A stretch of 64,000 nt of DNA from Faecalispora sporosphaeroides DSM 1294 (GCA_000383295.1 KB911075.1:1-64000), one strand, 5' to 3'. Counted from the stretch's first letter, positions 16,918 through 25,360 are shown. Translations and numbers: made by a program. Notes: a model not told the origin generated them from the sequence alone.

Positions 16918-18156
16918 ATGATTTCGTTTTTTTCCTCCGGCATCCGGCTGGAGCAGCAGAAGAGCCGAACGATGAAAGCGAAAATTCTGGCGCTGCCCGC
17001 GCCGGAGGTGCTGTATGTGCCTTTGCCGGGCGCTCAGGCGCTGGCCGACCGCTGCGTGCGCGCAGGGGAGACGGTGCTGCGCTTTTCCCAGCTCTCTATG
17101 CCGGGCAGCCATGTGGCGGTCACCTCGCCCGTGAGCGGCACGGTCACCGGCTTTCAGGCGCTGCCCCACCCGGTGCGGGGCGCGGTGGAGTGCGCGGTGA
17201 TCCGGCAGGACGGCGCAGAGCAGGAGCTGGCCCTGCGCGCTCCCGGTATGGAGCACACACCGGACGGCCTGGTTCGTCTGGCCGCGGCCGCCGGGATTAT
17301 TGATGAATATGATGGGATACCCTTGTTTAAGAAGCTGAAACGGCTTCGCAGAATGAAAATTGATTGGCTTGGCGCGAATGTGCTGGATGACGAGCCGTAT
17401 GTTTGCAGCGGTTTGGCTGTTCTGCGCGAAAATCCGCAGGGGGTGCAAAAGGGTCTGGAGCTGGCGGCTTTGGCAGTCGGCGCGCAAAAGACCGGCGTTG
17501 CGGTCGTCAGCGGCTTTCGGGCGCGCAGCTACTCGCGTGTTTCGGGCCGGATCGCCGATCTGCTGGTCGGCAGCGGCGGGCGGTATCCCGCACGGCCCGG
17601 CCTTTTGAAAAGGCTGCGCCGCGAGGGGCATCGCCCCGGGCTGATCGGCGTGCAGGCGCTCGAAGCGTTTGCGCAGGCGGCGGAGCGCGGAATCCCCCAG
17701 ACCACCACGGTGGTCACCGTGGCTGGGGAGGGCGTTTCCCGCTGGCAGAATCTGCGGGTTCCGCTGGGCATGCCGATCGAAGACCTGCTTTCGGCGTGCG
17801 GGCGGAAAAAACGCACGGCGGTAATTGCGGGCTCGCCGATCACCGGGAACCGGGTGGAGGAGCTCTGTGCCCCTGTCACCGCGGATCTGCGTTGCCTGAT
17901 TGTTCTGCCGGAGGCGATGCAGACGGTCAAGGTGTTCCCGTGCATCGGGTGCGGAAAATGTGAGGCCGCCTGTCCCGTAGGGATCATGCCATGGGATATC
18001 TACCGCCGCCTTGCAGGGCAGGAATACCCGGACGCCGGGCAGCTTCTGCGCGCCGATTTGTGCTGTGCCTGCAACGCCTGCTCGGTGGTGTGCCCGTCGG
18101 GGCTCGATCTTTCGGGGTCGGTGGCCCGCGCAATGGAAATCAAAGAAAGGGGATAA
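16918..18156 (+). CDS. RnfC-like iron-sulfur subunit with degenerate NADH/FMN region
   Basis: RnfC is the peripheral subunit that takes electrons from NADH in the Rnf complex. This 412-residue homologue keeps the N-terminal barrel-sandwich domain (SPVSGTVTGF near residue 78), the SLBB-like part and two C-terminal 4Fe-4S motifs (C342-C345-C348-C352P and C382-C385-C388-C392P). Where typical RnfC has the Gly-rich GxGGAxFP and GAECEPY nucleotide/FMN motifs, this one reads AGIIDEYDGIPLFKKL and GANVLDDEPY. The GREVPxGGLP block is also absent. NADH binding is therefore doubtful. It is the first gene of a tightly packed four-gene operon. Confidence 0.85.
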   Translation: MISFFSSGIRLEQQKSRTMKAKILALPAPEVLYVPLPGAQALADRCVRAGETVLRFSQLSMPGSHVAVTSPVSGTVTGFQALPHPVRGAVECAVIRQDGAEQELALRAPGMEHTPDGLVRLAAAAGIIDEYDGIPLFKKLKRLRRMKIDWLGANVLDDEPYVCSGLAVLRENPQGVQKGLELAALAVGAQKTGVAVVSGFRARSYSRVSGRIADLLVGSGGRYPARPGLLKRLRREGHRPGLIGVQALEAFAQAAERGIPQTTTVVTVAGEGVSRWQNLRVPLGMPIEDLLSACGRKKRTAVIAGSPITGNRVEELCAPVTADLRCLIVLPEAMQTVKVFPCIGCGKCEAACPVGIMPWDIYRRLAGQEYPDAGQLLRADLCCACNACSVVCPSGLDLSGSVARAMEIKERG

Positions 18157-18163
18157 GCGCCGA

Positions 18164-19096
18164 ATGCAGCAGCTTATGATTCAAAAACCGCCGTTTCTCC
18201 GCAGCGGACAAACGGTGTCTACCATGATGAAGGACATGCTGCTCACGCTGGTTCTTCTTTTGCCCTTGCCCGCGGTGCATTACGGTACGCACGTGCTCTG
18301 GGTTGCGGCGGCGGCGGTCGCGGCGTGCTTTGTTTCTGAAACCGCCGCCTGTATGATCGCAAAGCGGCAGGTGGATATTTCGGAGCTTTCTTCCGTGGTG
18401 ACGGGCCTGACGATCGCGATGCTGATGCCGCCGTCGGCGCCCTTATGGCTGCCGATTGTGGCTGGCGCGTTCGCGGTTTTTGCCGTGCGTGTGCCGTTCG
18501 GCTTTACCGGAAACAACCCGTTTCACCCTGCTGCGGCGGGAGTTGCGTTCGTCACCGTGTTCTGGCCCCAGCGGGTGTTTGCGTTTTCGGAGACATCTGC
18601 GGCTTCGGTACTCAAGGAGGGGCTCAAGCCCAACCAGATTCCCTCCGAAATGCTGTGGGGCACGGAGGGCGGGGCAATCGGAACCACCGCCGTACTGGTG
18701 ATCGCGGCCTGCGCCGTGTACCTGATCGTGAAGAAAACGGTGAGCTGGCGGATTACCGTATGCTTTGTGGCGGCAGCCGGGCTGACGGCCCTGCTGTTCC
18801 CGCGCATTATGGTAACGCCGCTCACGTCGTTAAAATATGAGCTGCTGTCGGGCTCTCTGCTGTTCTGCTCCGTATTTTTGATCACCGACCCGGTGACGTC
18901 ACCCCGCACACATGTGGGCAAAGCCCTGTATGGCGCGTTGGCCGGCGTGCTGATTATGCTGATGCGCCGGTACGGCGCGTTTGAGCAGGCGGCCTGCTTT
19001 GCGGTGCTGCTGATGAACGCGGTTTCCCCCGTGATCGACAGCTTTGTGATTGCCGTGACGGCGAGGAGGGAGGCGAGGCGCAATGAGCGGCAGTAA
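18164..19096 (+). CDS. RnfD-like membrane subunit
   Basis: This 310-residue membrane protein has about ten helices. Family features include the N-terminal SPH-like PPFLRSGQTVSTMMKDM, SSVVTGLTIAMLMPPSAPLW near residues 77-95 and GNNPFHPAAAG near 116-126. RnfD normally carries covalent FMN on a Thr in an S(T)(G/A)AT motif; at the equivalent place this protein has SAAS (residues 145-148), so the attachment site is altered. ATG at 18164 follows AAAGGGGATAAG. It overlaps rnfE by 14 bases. The usual next gene, rnfG, is missing. Confidence 0.87.
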   Translation: MQQLMIQKPPFLRSGQTVSTMMKDMLLTLVLLLPLPAVHYGTHVLWVAAAAVAACFVSETAACMIAKRQVDISELSSVVTGLTIAMLMPPSAPLWLPIVAGAFAVFAVRVPFGFTGNNPFHPAAAGVAFVTVFWPQRVFAFSETSAASVLKEGLKPNQIPSEMLWGTEGGAIGTTAVLVIAACAVYLIVKKTVSWRITVCFVAAAGLTALLFPRIMVTPLTSLKYELLSGSLLFCSVFLITDPVTSPRTHVGKALYGALAGVLIMLMRRYGAFEQAACFAVLLMNAVSPVIDSFVIAVTARREARRNERQ

Positions 19097-19778
19097 GAAG
19101 AAGGCGAAGGCACAATCGCAGCTGATGGAAAAGGGCGGCCGGCGGTCGTCCGCAAGAGGCTCGAAAAAAACACTGCAAAAGCGCCTGATGAAGGAAAGCG
19201 CCGGGATTTTCCTGAACGGCCTGGTCTTCCGCAATCCGGTGGCAATCGGCGCGCTGGGCCTGTTCCCCGTGGTGGGGGCGGGCTATACGATGCAGAACGC
19301 CGCGGTGCTTTCGCTGATGATGCTCGTCATGATGCTGCCGGTATGCCTTCTCAGCGGCTGGGTGAAAATACCGGTGTGGATTCGCCCCGCGGCAGCGCTG
19401 GCGCTCTCCGGAGGGATGTATCTGCCCGCGGCGGCGCTGGCCAAGTGGCTGATGCCGCAGGCGTTTTCGGCTCTGGGCATCTACACGGTTCTGATGATCG
19501 GCAATTCGATCATTCTGTCGCGCGCCAACGACTACGCGCCGTCGCACATCACGCTGGCGGTGCTGATGGATTCGCTGGGCTGCACGGCGGGCTTTTCTGC
19601 CGTGATCTTTCTGGTGGCGGCCCTGCGGCAGATTTGGAGCAATGTTGTTGCGGAGACGGGCGGAATATATCACGCGGGAGCGTACCCGCTTGTCGGGTTT
19701 TTGCTGCTGGGAATGATCGCGGCGCTGATTCAGCACGCGAACGCCAAGCGGGCCGCGGCGGAAAGGAGGGCGAAGTAG
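19083..19778 (+). CDS. RnfE-like membrane subunit lacking the cluster cysteines
   Basis: This 231-residue member of the NqrD/RnfE family has a basic 35-residue N-terminal extension (KKKAKAQ...RRSSARGSKKT) and six hydrophobic segments. The conserved NPVxxxxLGxCP motif is NPVAIGALGLFP here (Phe61 for Cys). The conserved NCxxxGRAEAFA is NSIILSRANDYA (Ser142 for Cys). In the Nqr/Rnf family these two Cys hold half of a 2Fe-2S cluster at the RnfA/RnfE interface, so this subunit probably cannot do so. The start lies within the end of rnfD, giving translational coupling. Confidence 0.8.
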   Translation: MSGSKKKAKAQSQLMEKGGRRSSARGSKKTLQKRLMKESAGIFLNGLVFRNPVAIGALGLFPVVGAGYTMQNAAVLSLMMLVMMLPVCLLSGWVKIPVWIRPAAALALSGGMYLPAAALAKWLMPQAFSALGIYTVLMIGNSIILSRANDYAPSHITLAVLMDSLGCTAGFSAVIFLVAALRQIWSNVVAETGGIYHAGAYPLVGFLLLGMIAALIQHANAKRAAAERRAK

Positions 19779-19780
19779 GA

Positions 19781-20371
19781 ATGGAAATGGCAGCGCAGTT
19801 GTTTTTCTATGCGATTCTGGCGCTGACGGCGCAGAATTTGATTTTCTGCGGCGGCGTCGGCTTCAGCCGGGTGCTGCGCGCGGCGCGCAGGCCGAAAATA
19901 CTGCTTTGGTATGCCGGGCTTTTGAGCGCCTTCACTCTGCTTTCCGCCTGGATGGGAATCGCCCTCAATCAGCTGGTGCCGGGCATGAGCCCCGCGGCGT
20001 TTTACCGGCCCGCAATTTTTGCGGTATGTGTTGGGGTGGTGTATCTGCTGGCGGCGCTTTTGTTCCACAGGCTTTTCTCAGCGCGCTACAGAAGGCTGGA
20101 GCCGGTGTTCTCTTCGTCGGCGATCAACTGCATCGTGCTGGCCATGCCGTTTATTCAGCGGGTGTTCCGCATGACCGGCTGGCAGATCACCGGCTATGCG
20201 GTTGGTACGGGCGCGGCATTCTTTTTGGCGGCGCTTATTTTGTCCCACGCGATGGAGCGGCTGAAGAATCCCGATATGCCGAAGGCGTTCCAGGGGCTGC
20301 CGTCGGTGTTTCTGTATGTGGGCATTCTGTCGATGGCGCTGTTCGGGCTTGCCGGCGGAAGGCTCTTTTAA
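19781..20371 (+). CDS. RnfA-like membrane subunit
   Basis: This 196-residue protein has six hydrophobic segments of the NqrE/RnfA type. It keeps Cys23 (NLIFCGGVGFS, in the place of the ICPFLGVS motif) and Cys117 (SSAINCIVLA, in the place of TTNCAVLG). These are the two Cys that RnfA would contribute to a shared 2Fe-2S cluster. Apart from that the sequence is divergent. It starts 2 bases after rnfE with AAGGAGGG upstream and ends the operon; rnfB, the ferredoxin-interacting subunit that normally follows, is absent. A hairpin with a T run follows. Confidence 0.78.
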   Translation: MEMAAQLFFYAILALTAQNLIFCGGVGFSRVLRAARRPKILLWYAGLLSAFTLLSAWMGIALNQLVPGMSPAAFYRPAIFAVCVGVVYLLAALLFHRLFSARYRRLEPVFSSSAINCIVLAMPFIQRVFRMTGWQITGYAVGTGAAFFLAALILSHAMERLKNPDMPKAFQGLPSVFLYVGILSMALFGLAGGRLF

Positions 20372-20416
20372 AGTGAGCCGACTGATGTTACGGCTGAACC
20401 CGCACAGGCACTTTTT
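20370..20416 (+). terminator. Probable terminator of the rnf-like operon
   Basis: AAAGTG (20370-20375) can pair with CACTTT (20409-20414), enclosing AGCCG/CGGCT, followed by T's. It is a two-level hairpin directly after the stop. Confidence 0.5.
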
Positions 20417-20454
20417 TCTATCTTTAACTTTAGCATCAAAGCGCAAGTTTTGAG

Positions 20455-20520
20455 CGGGGGCCCCGGCATGAGGGGCAAACTGACGGAAAAAGAATTTCCT
20501 CGCGGCGTAGCCGCACCGAG
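20455..20520 (-). repeat. Dispersed intergenic repeat, copy 2 (inverted)
   Basis: Read on the minus strand, this is GCGGCTACGCCGCGAGGAAA..TTC..CGTCAGTTTGCCCCTCATGCCGGGGC, the same order of blocks as at 51724-51800. The remaining bases of the 371-base gap before 20743 show no gene. Confidence 0.7.
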
Positions 20521-20688
20521 CAGCGTACCTCTCTTTAAAAAAGCGGAAATGTTCTGCCGGAAGAGAAAGCCCGCGTCATCGGAATCTGATTTAGGGAAGG
20601 TCCGCGAAAAGACAACTTTCGGTTGAACGGATTGAGTTTTCAACTGAAAGTGAACAATCTGTTGAAAATCTTCTCAAGAAGCAAAAAA

Positions 20689-20716
20689 AATCCCCGTTCT
20701 GTTAGGAACGGGGATT
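20689..20716 (-). terminator. Terminator of the D-2-hydroxyacid dehydrogenase gene
   Basis: AATCCCCGTTC pairs with GAACGGGGATT; on the minus strand eight T's follow. Confidence 0.9.
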
Positions 20717-20742
20717 CCTTTCGATCATCCATAAACCGAAAT

Positions 20743-21660
20743 TTAGGGATTTTCCTTCAGAAAGCGCGTGATGTTGCGAATGCCCAGCTCCAGAACAAAC
20801 TCGAGCGTTTGGGGCAGATGGAACAGCCCGGCGATGTGCGGCGTTAAAATTACATTCTTTTCCTGCCACAACGGGTCGCCTTTCGGCAGCGGCTCAGGGT
20901 TGCAGACGTCGGTGACGAAGCCGCCGAGACGCCCGCCCTGCAGAGCGGCCAGCACGGCCTGCTGATCCACCGTCCTGCCGCGTCCGCCGTTGATCAGCAG
21001 TGCGCTCGATTTCATGAGCCCGAGTCGTTGCTCATTCATAAAATTGCGCGTTTCGGGCGTGTAAGGCAGAGCCATCGCCACAGCGTCCGCCTGGGGGAGA
21101 AGCTGATCCAGTTCCTCCGGCGTGTGCAGCTCGTCGAATTCCTGCGTGGGCGAGCCTGCCGTTCGCCGCACACCGATGGTGTAGGAGCCGAGCGCACGGC
21201 ACAGCCGCGCGTAGTGGCGGCCGATGTCTCCCGCGCCGATGACCAGCACCTTCATAGAGGCGAGTGAGAGAACCTCGCCCTCGTCCTTCCACAGCGACTG
21301 CCGCTGGTTGTCGCGATAAAGGTGAAGCTTTTTGCAGAACGCGAGTGTCAGCGCCAGCATATGCTCCGAAACAGCGACGCCGTAGGCGCCGCTCGCGCTG
21401 CGCACGGTACAGTTCGGCGGCAGAACGTTCTCGCCGTCGTAAAAATCACTGCCCGCGGTAGAAAGCTGTAACAGCCTGAGGCGGGTCAGCCCGAAAAGCT
21501 TTTCGGGCTTGGGGTTGCCGAAAATCACGTCGGCCTCTTTCAGCTGCGCGTCGGTGACGGTGCTGCGTGTGGCATAAGTAAAAGCGGCGCCGGGAATGCT
21601 TTGTTGCAGAAACGCTTTTTGGGAATCGGATAAACGGAACAGAACCAGAATGTTTTTCAT
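20743..21660 (-). CDS. D-2-hydroxyacid dehydrogenase
   Basis: This NAD(P)-dependent oxidoreductase interconverts 2-hydroxy acids and 2-oxo acids. The 305-residue protein has a Rossmann motif VIGAGDIGRHYARLCRALG (near residue 140). The catalytic set is Arg in INGGRGRTVD, Glu in the CNPEPLPKGDPLW block, and His in ILTPHIAGL. ATG at 21660 with GGGAGCG upstream fits the family start (MKNILVLFRLS); the ORF extends 81 bases further without support. The substrate is unknown; the short N-terminal catalytic domain resembles glyoxylate/hydroxypyruvate-reductase-like members. It is co-oriented with the lipoprotein gene upstream, 28 bases away. Confidence 0.9.
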   Translation of the reverse strand: MKNILVLFRLSDSQKAFLQQSIPGAAFTYATRSTVTDAQLKEADVIFGNPKPEKLFGLTRLRLLQLSTAGSDFYDGENVLPPNCTVRSASGAYGVAVSEHMLALTLAFCKKLHLYRDNQRQSLWKDEGEVLSLASMKVLVIGAGDIGRHYARLCRALGSYTIGVRRTAGSPTQEFDELHTPEELDQLLPQADAVAMALPYTPETRNFMNEQRLGLMKSSALLINGGRGRTVDQQAVLAALQGGRLGGFVTDVCNPEPLPKGDPLWQEKNVILTPHIAGLFHLPQTLEFVLELGIRNITRFLKENP

Positions 21661-21688
21661 GTGCACGCTCCCGATAATTCGTTGAAAT

Positions 21689-22138
21689 TCAATAATGGAT
21701 GGAGTCCAGCAGCTGATCCAGCGCGGACTGGCCGGTAACAAGGCATTTGCCGTAGATCACCGTATTGTTTACGCGGCTGACGCGGTAGTACAGCTCGCCG
21801 TTGGTCACGGTGTATTTGGCGTAAGGGGTGGAGTCCAGATTGGTGGGCTTGTTGCCGCCGGTCTGAATGCCGTCCTTGATGGAATTGTACAGGCGCAGCG
21901 CGGTGGCTTCATCGGAAAGGGCGGCGTAATACAGCTCGTTGCCGCTTTTGTCCTGCGCGCTCAGGTAGCTTTTCGCGCCGCTGAGCTGGTCTGTGTTGTC
22001 TGTTACGGTGTAACCGGCGCCTTCCGCAAGGGTTTTAAAGTCGTTTGCGTCCACGGCGGTGCGCGCGGAGCAGCCGGTCAGGGCCAGCACCAGCAGAACC
22101 GCCAGCAGGGCCGATGAAAAAAATGTTCTTTGTTTCAA
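21689..22138 (-). CDS. Putative lipoprotein, DUF4358/DUF4854-like
   Basis: This 149-residue protein has a clear lipoprotein signal peptide ending in LALTGC (Cys23). The soluble domain has alternating strands and reads SGAKSYLSAQDKSGNELYYAALSDEATALRLYNSIKDGI. This resembles small clostridial lipoproteins in which a residue-rich 'A..L(Y)..I' helix follows a beta hairpin. TTG start at 22138 with AGGAGG 8 bases upstream. Function unknown; it may be co-transcribed with the downstream dehydrogenase. Confidence 0.72.
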   Translation of the reverse strand: MKQRTFFSSALLAVLLVLALTGCSARTAVDANDFKTLAEGAGYTVTDNTDQLSGAKSYLSAQDKSGNELYYAALSDEATALRLYNSIKDGIQTGGNKPTNLDSTPYAKYTVTNGELYYRVSRVNNTVIYGKCLVTGQSALDQLLDSIHY

Positions 22139-22421
22139 CGGGGGTACCTCCTGTGTTTTGGAATGCGTTTTCCATCAATTTTTTTGAAGGCTGCCGCATA
22201 GCACGGGCAGCATCCTGCCGAAAAAACAGGGTGCGTTCCCGGTTTTATCGCTGTATGGCGTATATTATACACCAAAGCATTGGAAAAGAACAGCAGGTCC
22301 CGCCGAAAGATTTGCTAAAATCCACCATAGGGATTCCTTGGCGGAATTGGAAGGGCCATGAATAAGAGAAAAGAGAGTGTGGATAATAACCGTAAATCAA
22401 ATCGCAGGAGGGAGTATTAAC

Positions 22422-22961
22422 TTGAAGGCTACAGGAATTGTCAGACGAATTGATGATTTAGGCCGCGTCGTTATCCCGAAAGAAATCCGCCGCACCCTCA
22501 GAATTCGAGAGGGCGACCCGCTGGAAATTTTTACGGATGCCGAGGGCGGCGTTATCTTTAAAAAATATTCGGCAGTTGGGGAAATGTCCGCTTTCGCGGC
22601 CCAGTATGCAGACGTGCTCAGCAAAATCGCAAACCGGCCCGCTCTGGTGTGCGACTGCGACCACGTGATCGCGGTGGCGGGGGCTTCTCGCAAGGAGTAT
22701 ATGGAGCGCCGCGTGTCGCAGGATCTGGAAGAGACGATGCACGCCCGCAACACGTATGTGCGCGACCAGAACAGCCCGCCGCTGCAGCCGGTGGAAGGAA
22801 TCAACCGCGCCGCTTCGGTGGTGTACCCCATCATCGCATCGAGCGACGTAATGGGCGCCGTGGTGCTGCTCGCGGGGGATTCCACCGAACAGCCCGACGC
22901 CAGCGACATCAAGCTCACACAGGCCGCTGCTTCTTTTCTGGCGCGGCAGATCGAAAACTGA
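22422..22961 (+). CDS. spoVT: Stage V sporulation regulator SpoVT
   Basis: SpoVT is an AbrB-type DNA-binding regulator of forespore genes. The 179-residue protein begins KATGIVRRIDDLGRVVIPKE, the AbrB swapped-hairpin fold (residues 1-50), followed by a GAF-like domain (about 55-178) as in SpoVT. The length matches B. subtilis SpoVT (178). TTG at 22422 with GGAGGGAG upstream is chosen over the GTG at 22377. It is the clearest sporulation gene in the window and supports an endospore-forming organism. Confidence 0.93.
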   Translation: MKATGIVRRIDDLGRVVIPKEIRRTLRIREGDPLEIFTDAEGGVIFKKYSAVGEMSAFAAQYADVLSKIANRPALVCDCDHVIAVAGASRKEYMERRVSQDLEETMHARNTYVRDQNSPPLQPVEGINRAASVVYPIIASSDVMGAVVLLAGDSTEQPDASDIKLTQAAASFLARQIEN

Positions 22962-22969
22962 AAATAAAG

Positions 22970-22998
22970 TTGCATTTTCCAAAAGAATATGCTATACT
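22970..22998 (+). promoter_or_regulatory. Promoter of the rimP-nusA-infB operon
   Basis: TTGCAT (22970-22975), a 17-base spacer, then TATACT (22993-22998), 9 bases after spoVT. It gives a roughly 65-base leader. Confidence 0.75.
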
Positions 22999-23024
22999 AA
23001 ACCGAGTAAATAACGGTGAGGATG

Positions 23025-23050
23025 AAAGAGTGGGGTGACCCGCTCTTTTG
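23025..23050 (+). promoter_or_regulatory. Terminator-like hairpin in the rimP leader
   Basis: AAAGAG (23025-23030) pairs with CTCTTT (23043-23048), with inner GGG/CCC pairs and a TTTTG tail. It lies in the leader before rimP, so it may act as an attenuator or NusA-sensitive pause. Confidence 0.5.
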
Positions 23051-23071
23051 TTTGTCTATGAGGTGAAAGCG

Positions 23072-23563
23072 TTGGCTGCAAAGAAAAAATCAGGGAATAC
23101 AGTGGGTGCCGTCTGGGCGCTTGCGGAGCGTGCCGCAAGCGGTGCAGGCGTAACAATTTGGGATGTCCGCTTTGTCAAAGAGGGCGCGGACTGGTTTTTG
23201 CGGGTCTTTCTCGACAAGCCCGAGGGGATTGGCCTGGACGACTGCGAAGCTGTCAGCCGTGCGCTGAGCGCCTTGCTGGATGAAGAGGACCCGATTGAGC
23301 AAAGCTATTGCCTGGAGGTATGTTCTCCGGGGATCAACCGAGAATTGACCCGCCCGGAGCATTTTGAGCGTTTTGCCGGCTCACCGGTGCGGGTTAAATT
23401 GATTCGCCCGCTGCCGGACGGCCGCCGGGAGCTTTACGGGGAGCTGCTCTCTTTGGCGGATGGAGAGATCCGCCTGCGCGACGAGGAGGAGGAAGTCATT
23501 ACCATTGCCCAGAAAGACAGCGCATCGGTGCGTCTGTTCGATGACGATTTTGAAGAGGAGTAA
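23072..23563 (+). CDS. rimP: Ribosome maturation factor RimP
   Basis: RimP helps 30S subunit assembly. This 163-residue protein has the N-terminal alpha/beta domain with VWDVRF-like IWDVRFVKEGADWFLRVFLDKP and the family motif IGLDDCEAVSRALSALLDEEDPI. LEVCSPGINRELTRPEHF and an SH3-like C-terminal domain follow. TTG at 23072 with GAGGTG 6 bases upstream is preferred over TTG at 23048. It is the first gene of the classical operon and 6 bases before nusA. Confidence 0.94.
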   Translation: MAAKKKSGNTVGAVWALAERAASGAGVTIWDVRFVKEGADWFLRVFLDKPEGIGLDDCEAVSRALSALLDEEDPIEQSYCLEVCSPGINRELTRPEHFERFAGSPVRVKLIRPLPDGRRELYGELLSLADGEIRLRDEEEEVITIAQKDSASVRLFDDDFEEE

Positions 23564-23569
23564 GTTTAG

Positions 23570-24655
23570 ATGAACAGCGAAGTTTTTGAGGCTTTGAATT
23601 TGTTGGAAAAGGAACGGGGCATCCCGGTCGATTTTATGCTGGATAAAATCAAGAAGGCAATTTTGACCGCGTGTAAGAACAGCTACGGCAACGAGGATGC
23701 GCTCATCAACATGGATGCCGCCCGCGGCAACTTTGAAGTGTTCCTGCGCAAGACGGTCGTCGAGCAGGTCGAGGACCCGGGCAAGGAAATTTCGCTGGCG
23801 CAGGCCAGAGAAATTGACCCCTCCGCCGGCGTGGAGGATAAGGTCAACGTGGCGCTGAATACCAAGGAGTTTGGCAGAATCGCCGCGCAAACGGCCAGAA
23901 ACATCATCCGCCAGGGCATTCGCGACGGCGAGCGCGGCCAAATGATGCAGGAGTTCCAGAGCAAAAATCAGGAGCTGGTCACCGCGCTCGTGGAGCGCGT
24001 AGACCCCCGTTCGGGAGCGGCTACGCTGAAAATCGGCAAGGCCGAGGCCGTGCTGCCCAAAAGCGAGCAGGTCGGCGACGAGCAGCTGCGCGAGGGCGAC
24101 CACATCAAGGTGTACGTGGTGGACGTGAAAGAGACGGAAAAGGGCCCCCGCGCCATGATCAGCCGCACCCATCCCGACTTGGTGAAGCGCCTGTTTGAAA
24201 CCGAGGTTCCCGAAATTTACGACGGCGTTGTCGAAATCAAGGCCGTTTCCCGCGAAGCGGGCTCCCGCACCAAGCTTGCGGTGGTAAGCCATAACCCGGA
24301 TGTAGACGCGGTCGGCGCGTGCATCGGCGCGAGAGGCGCCCGCGTTTCCAATATCGTCGCCGAGCTCGGCGGCGAGAAGATCGACATTGTGGAGTACAGC
24401 GACGACCCGGCCCAGTTCATCGCGTCGGCGCTTTCTCCGGCGGATGTTCTTTCCGTACATGTGGCGGAGGACGGCTCGCGCGTGTGTCGCGTGACCGTGC
24501 CGGACAGCCAGCTTTCGCTCGCGATCGGCAACAAGGGCCAGAACGCCCGCCTTGCCGCGAAGCTCACCGGCTGGAAGATCGACATCAAGCCCGAAAGCGG
24601 CTTTTATGGGGAAGAGCCCGCCGCCGGCAAAGCGGAGGAGCCCGAGGGCGAATAA
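23570..24655 (+). CDS. nusA: Transcription termination/antitermination protein NusA
   Basis: NusA binds RNA polymerase and controls pausing and termination. The 361-residue protein has the N-terminal polymerase-binding domain (1-125, NSEVFEALNLLEKERGI). An S1 domain follows (about 135-200), then two KH domains including GACIGARGARVSNIVAELGGEKIDIVEYS and AIGNKGQNARLAAKLTGWKIDI. It lacks the C-terminal acidic repeats found in E. coli, as usual for Firmicutes. It is 6 bases after rimP. Confidence 0.97.
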   Translation: MNSEVFEALNLLEKERGIPVDFMLDKIKKAILTACKNSYGNEDALINMDAARGNFEVFLRKTVVEQVEDPGKEISLAQAREIDPSAGVEDKVNVALNTKEFGRIAAQTARNIIRQGIRDGERGQMMQEFQSKNQELVTALVERVDPRSGAATLKIGKAEAVLPKSEQVGDEQLREGDHIKVYVVDVKETEKGPRAMISRTHPDLVKRLFETEVPEIYDGVVEIKAVSREAGSRTKLAVVSHNPDVDAVGACIGARGARVSNIVAELGGEKIDIVEYSDDPAQFIASALSPADVLSVHVAEDGSRVCRVTVPDSQLSLAIGNKGQNARLAAKLTGWKIDIKPESGFYGEEPAAGKAEEPEGE

Positions 24656-24739
24656 GCCGGCAACCGGCCGGGGGAAGCTCCCTTCCCAGGTTCAAACGGG
24701 AGAAATGCCGCGCGAGTGCGCGGGAAGGAGTAAGATCGT

Positions 24740-25036
24740 ATGATACAAAAGCGCGTGCCCCTGCGTATGTGCGCAGGCTGCGGAGAAATGAAACCGAAAA
24801 AAGAGCTGGTTCGGGTGGTCAAGGCGCCGGAGGTGAAGGATGAATCCGGGCAGGTCATCGGGCCGGGGGAGATTTCGCTGGATTTAACCGGCCGTAAACC
24901 CGGGCGCGGCGCTTATGTATGCAAGGATATTAACTGTCTGAGAGCGGCGCGCAAGTCCAAACGGTTTGAGCGGGTGTTTTCCTGCCCCATACCCGCGGAG
25001 GTGTACGACCGCCTGGAGGAGGAGATCGGAAAATGA
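24740..25036 (+). CDS. rnpM: YlxR-family RNA-binding protein (RnpM)
   Basis: This 98-residue protein carries the YlxR signature CAGCGEMKPKKELVRVV (residues 10-26) and GRKPGRGAYVCKDINCLRAARK. Recent work in B. subtilis links YlxR (RnpM) to RNase P RNA and to gene regulation. A roughly 18-residue insert (EVKDESGQVIGPGEISLDL) makes it slightly longer than usual. It overlaps the next gene by 4 bases, within the nusA-infB operon where it is always found. Confidence 0.93.
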   Translation: MIQKRVPLRMCAGCGEMKPKKELVRVVKAPEVKDESGQVIGPGEISLDLTGRKPGRGAYVCKDINCLRAARKSKRFERVFSCPIPAEVYDRLEEEIGK

Positions 25037-25356
25037 AAAACCGGGTTCTCTCTCTTTTGGGCATCGCCCGGCGCGCGGGCCGGCTCAGTCTGGGTCATGA
25101 TGCCGTGGACGAAGCCCTGAAGAAGAGAGAAGCAAAGCTGATCCTGTTGGCGCGGGATGTTTCCGCGCGCACCGCCGCCCACGCACAGAAGGCGGCAGAG
25201 CAGGCCGGAACCCCCTGGCTGACCCTTGCGGACGGCATGGAGGAGATCGGCATGGCTTTGGGAAAAAAAGCCGGAGTGATTGCGGTGAATGATCAGGGAT
25301 TCGCTAAGAGGCTGACGGAGCTGGCCAATGAGGCTGCAGACAAACGGGAGGGATGA
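25033..25356 (+). CDS. ylxQ: L7Ae-like ribosomal protein YlxQ
   Basis: This 107-residue kink-turn-binding protein of the L7Ae/L30e/YlxQ family contains [56 protein letters not shown] and GFAKRL. It is expected to bind kink-turn RNA; its role is uncertain. Its ATG overlaps the rnpM stop, and infB follows after 4 bases. Confidence 0.93.
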   Translation: MKNRVLSLLGIARRAGRLSLGHDAVDEALKKREAKLILLARDVSARTAAHAQKAAEQAGTPWLTLADGMEEIGMALGKKAGVIAVNDQGFAKRLTELANEAADKREG

Positions 25357-25360
25357 GTCA

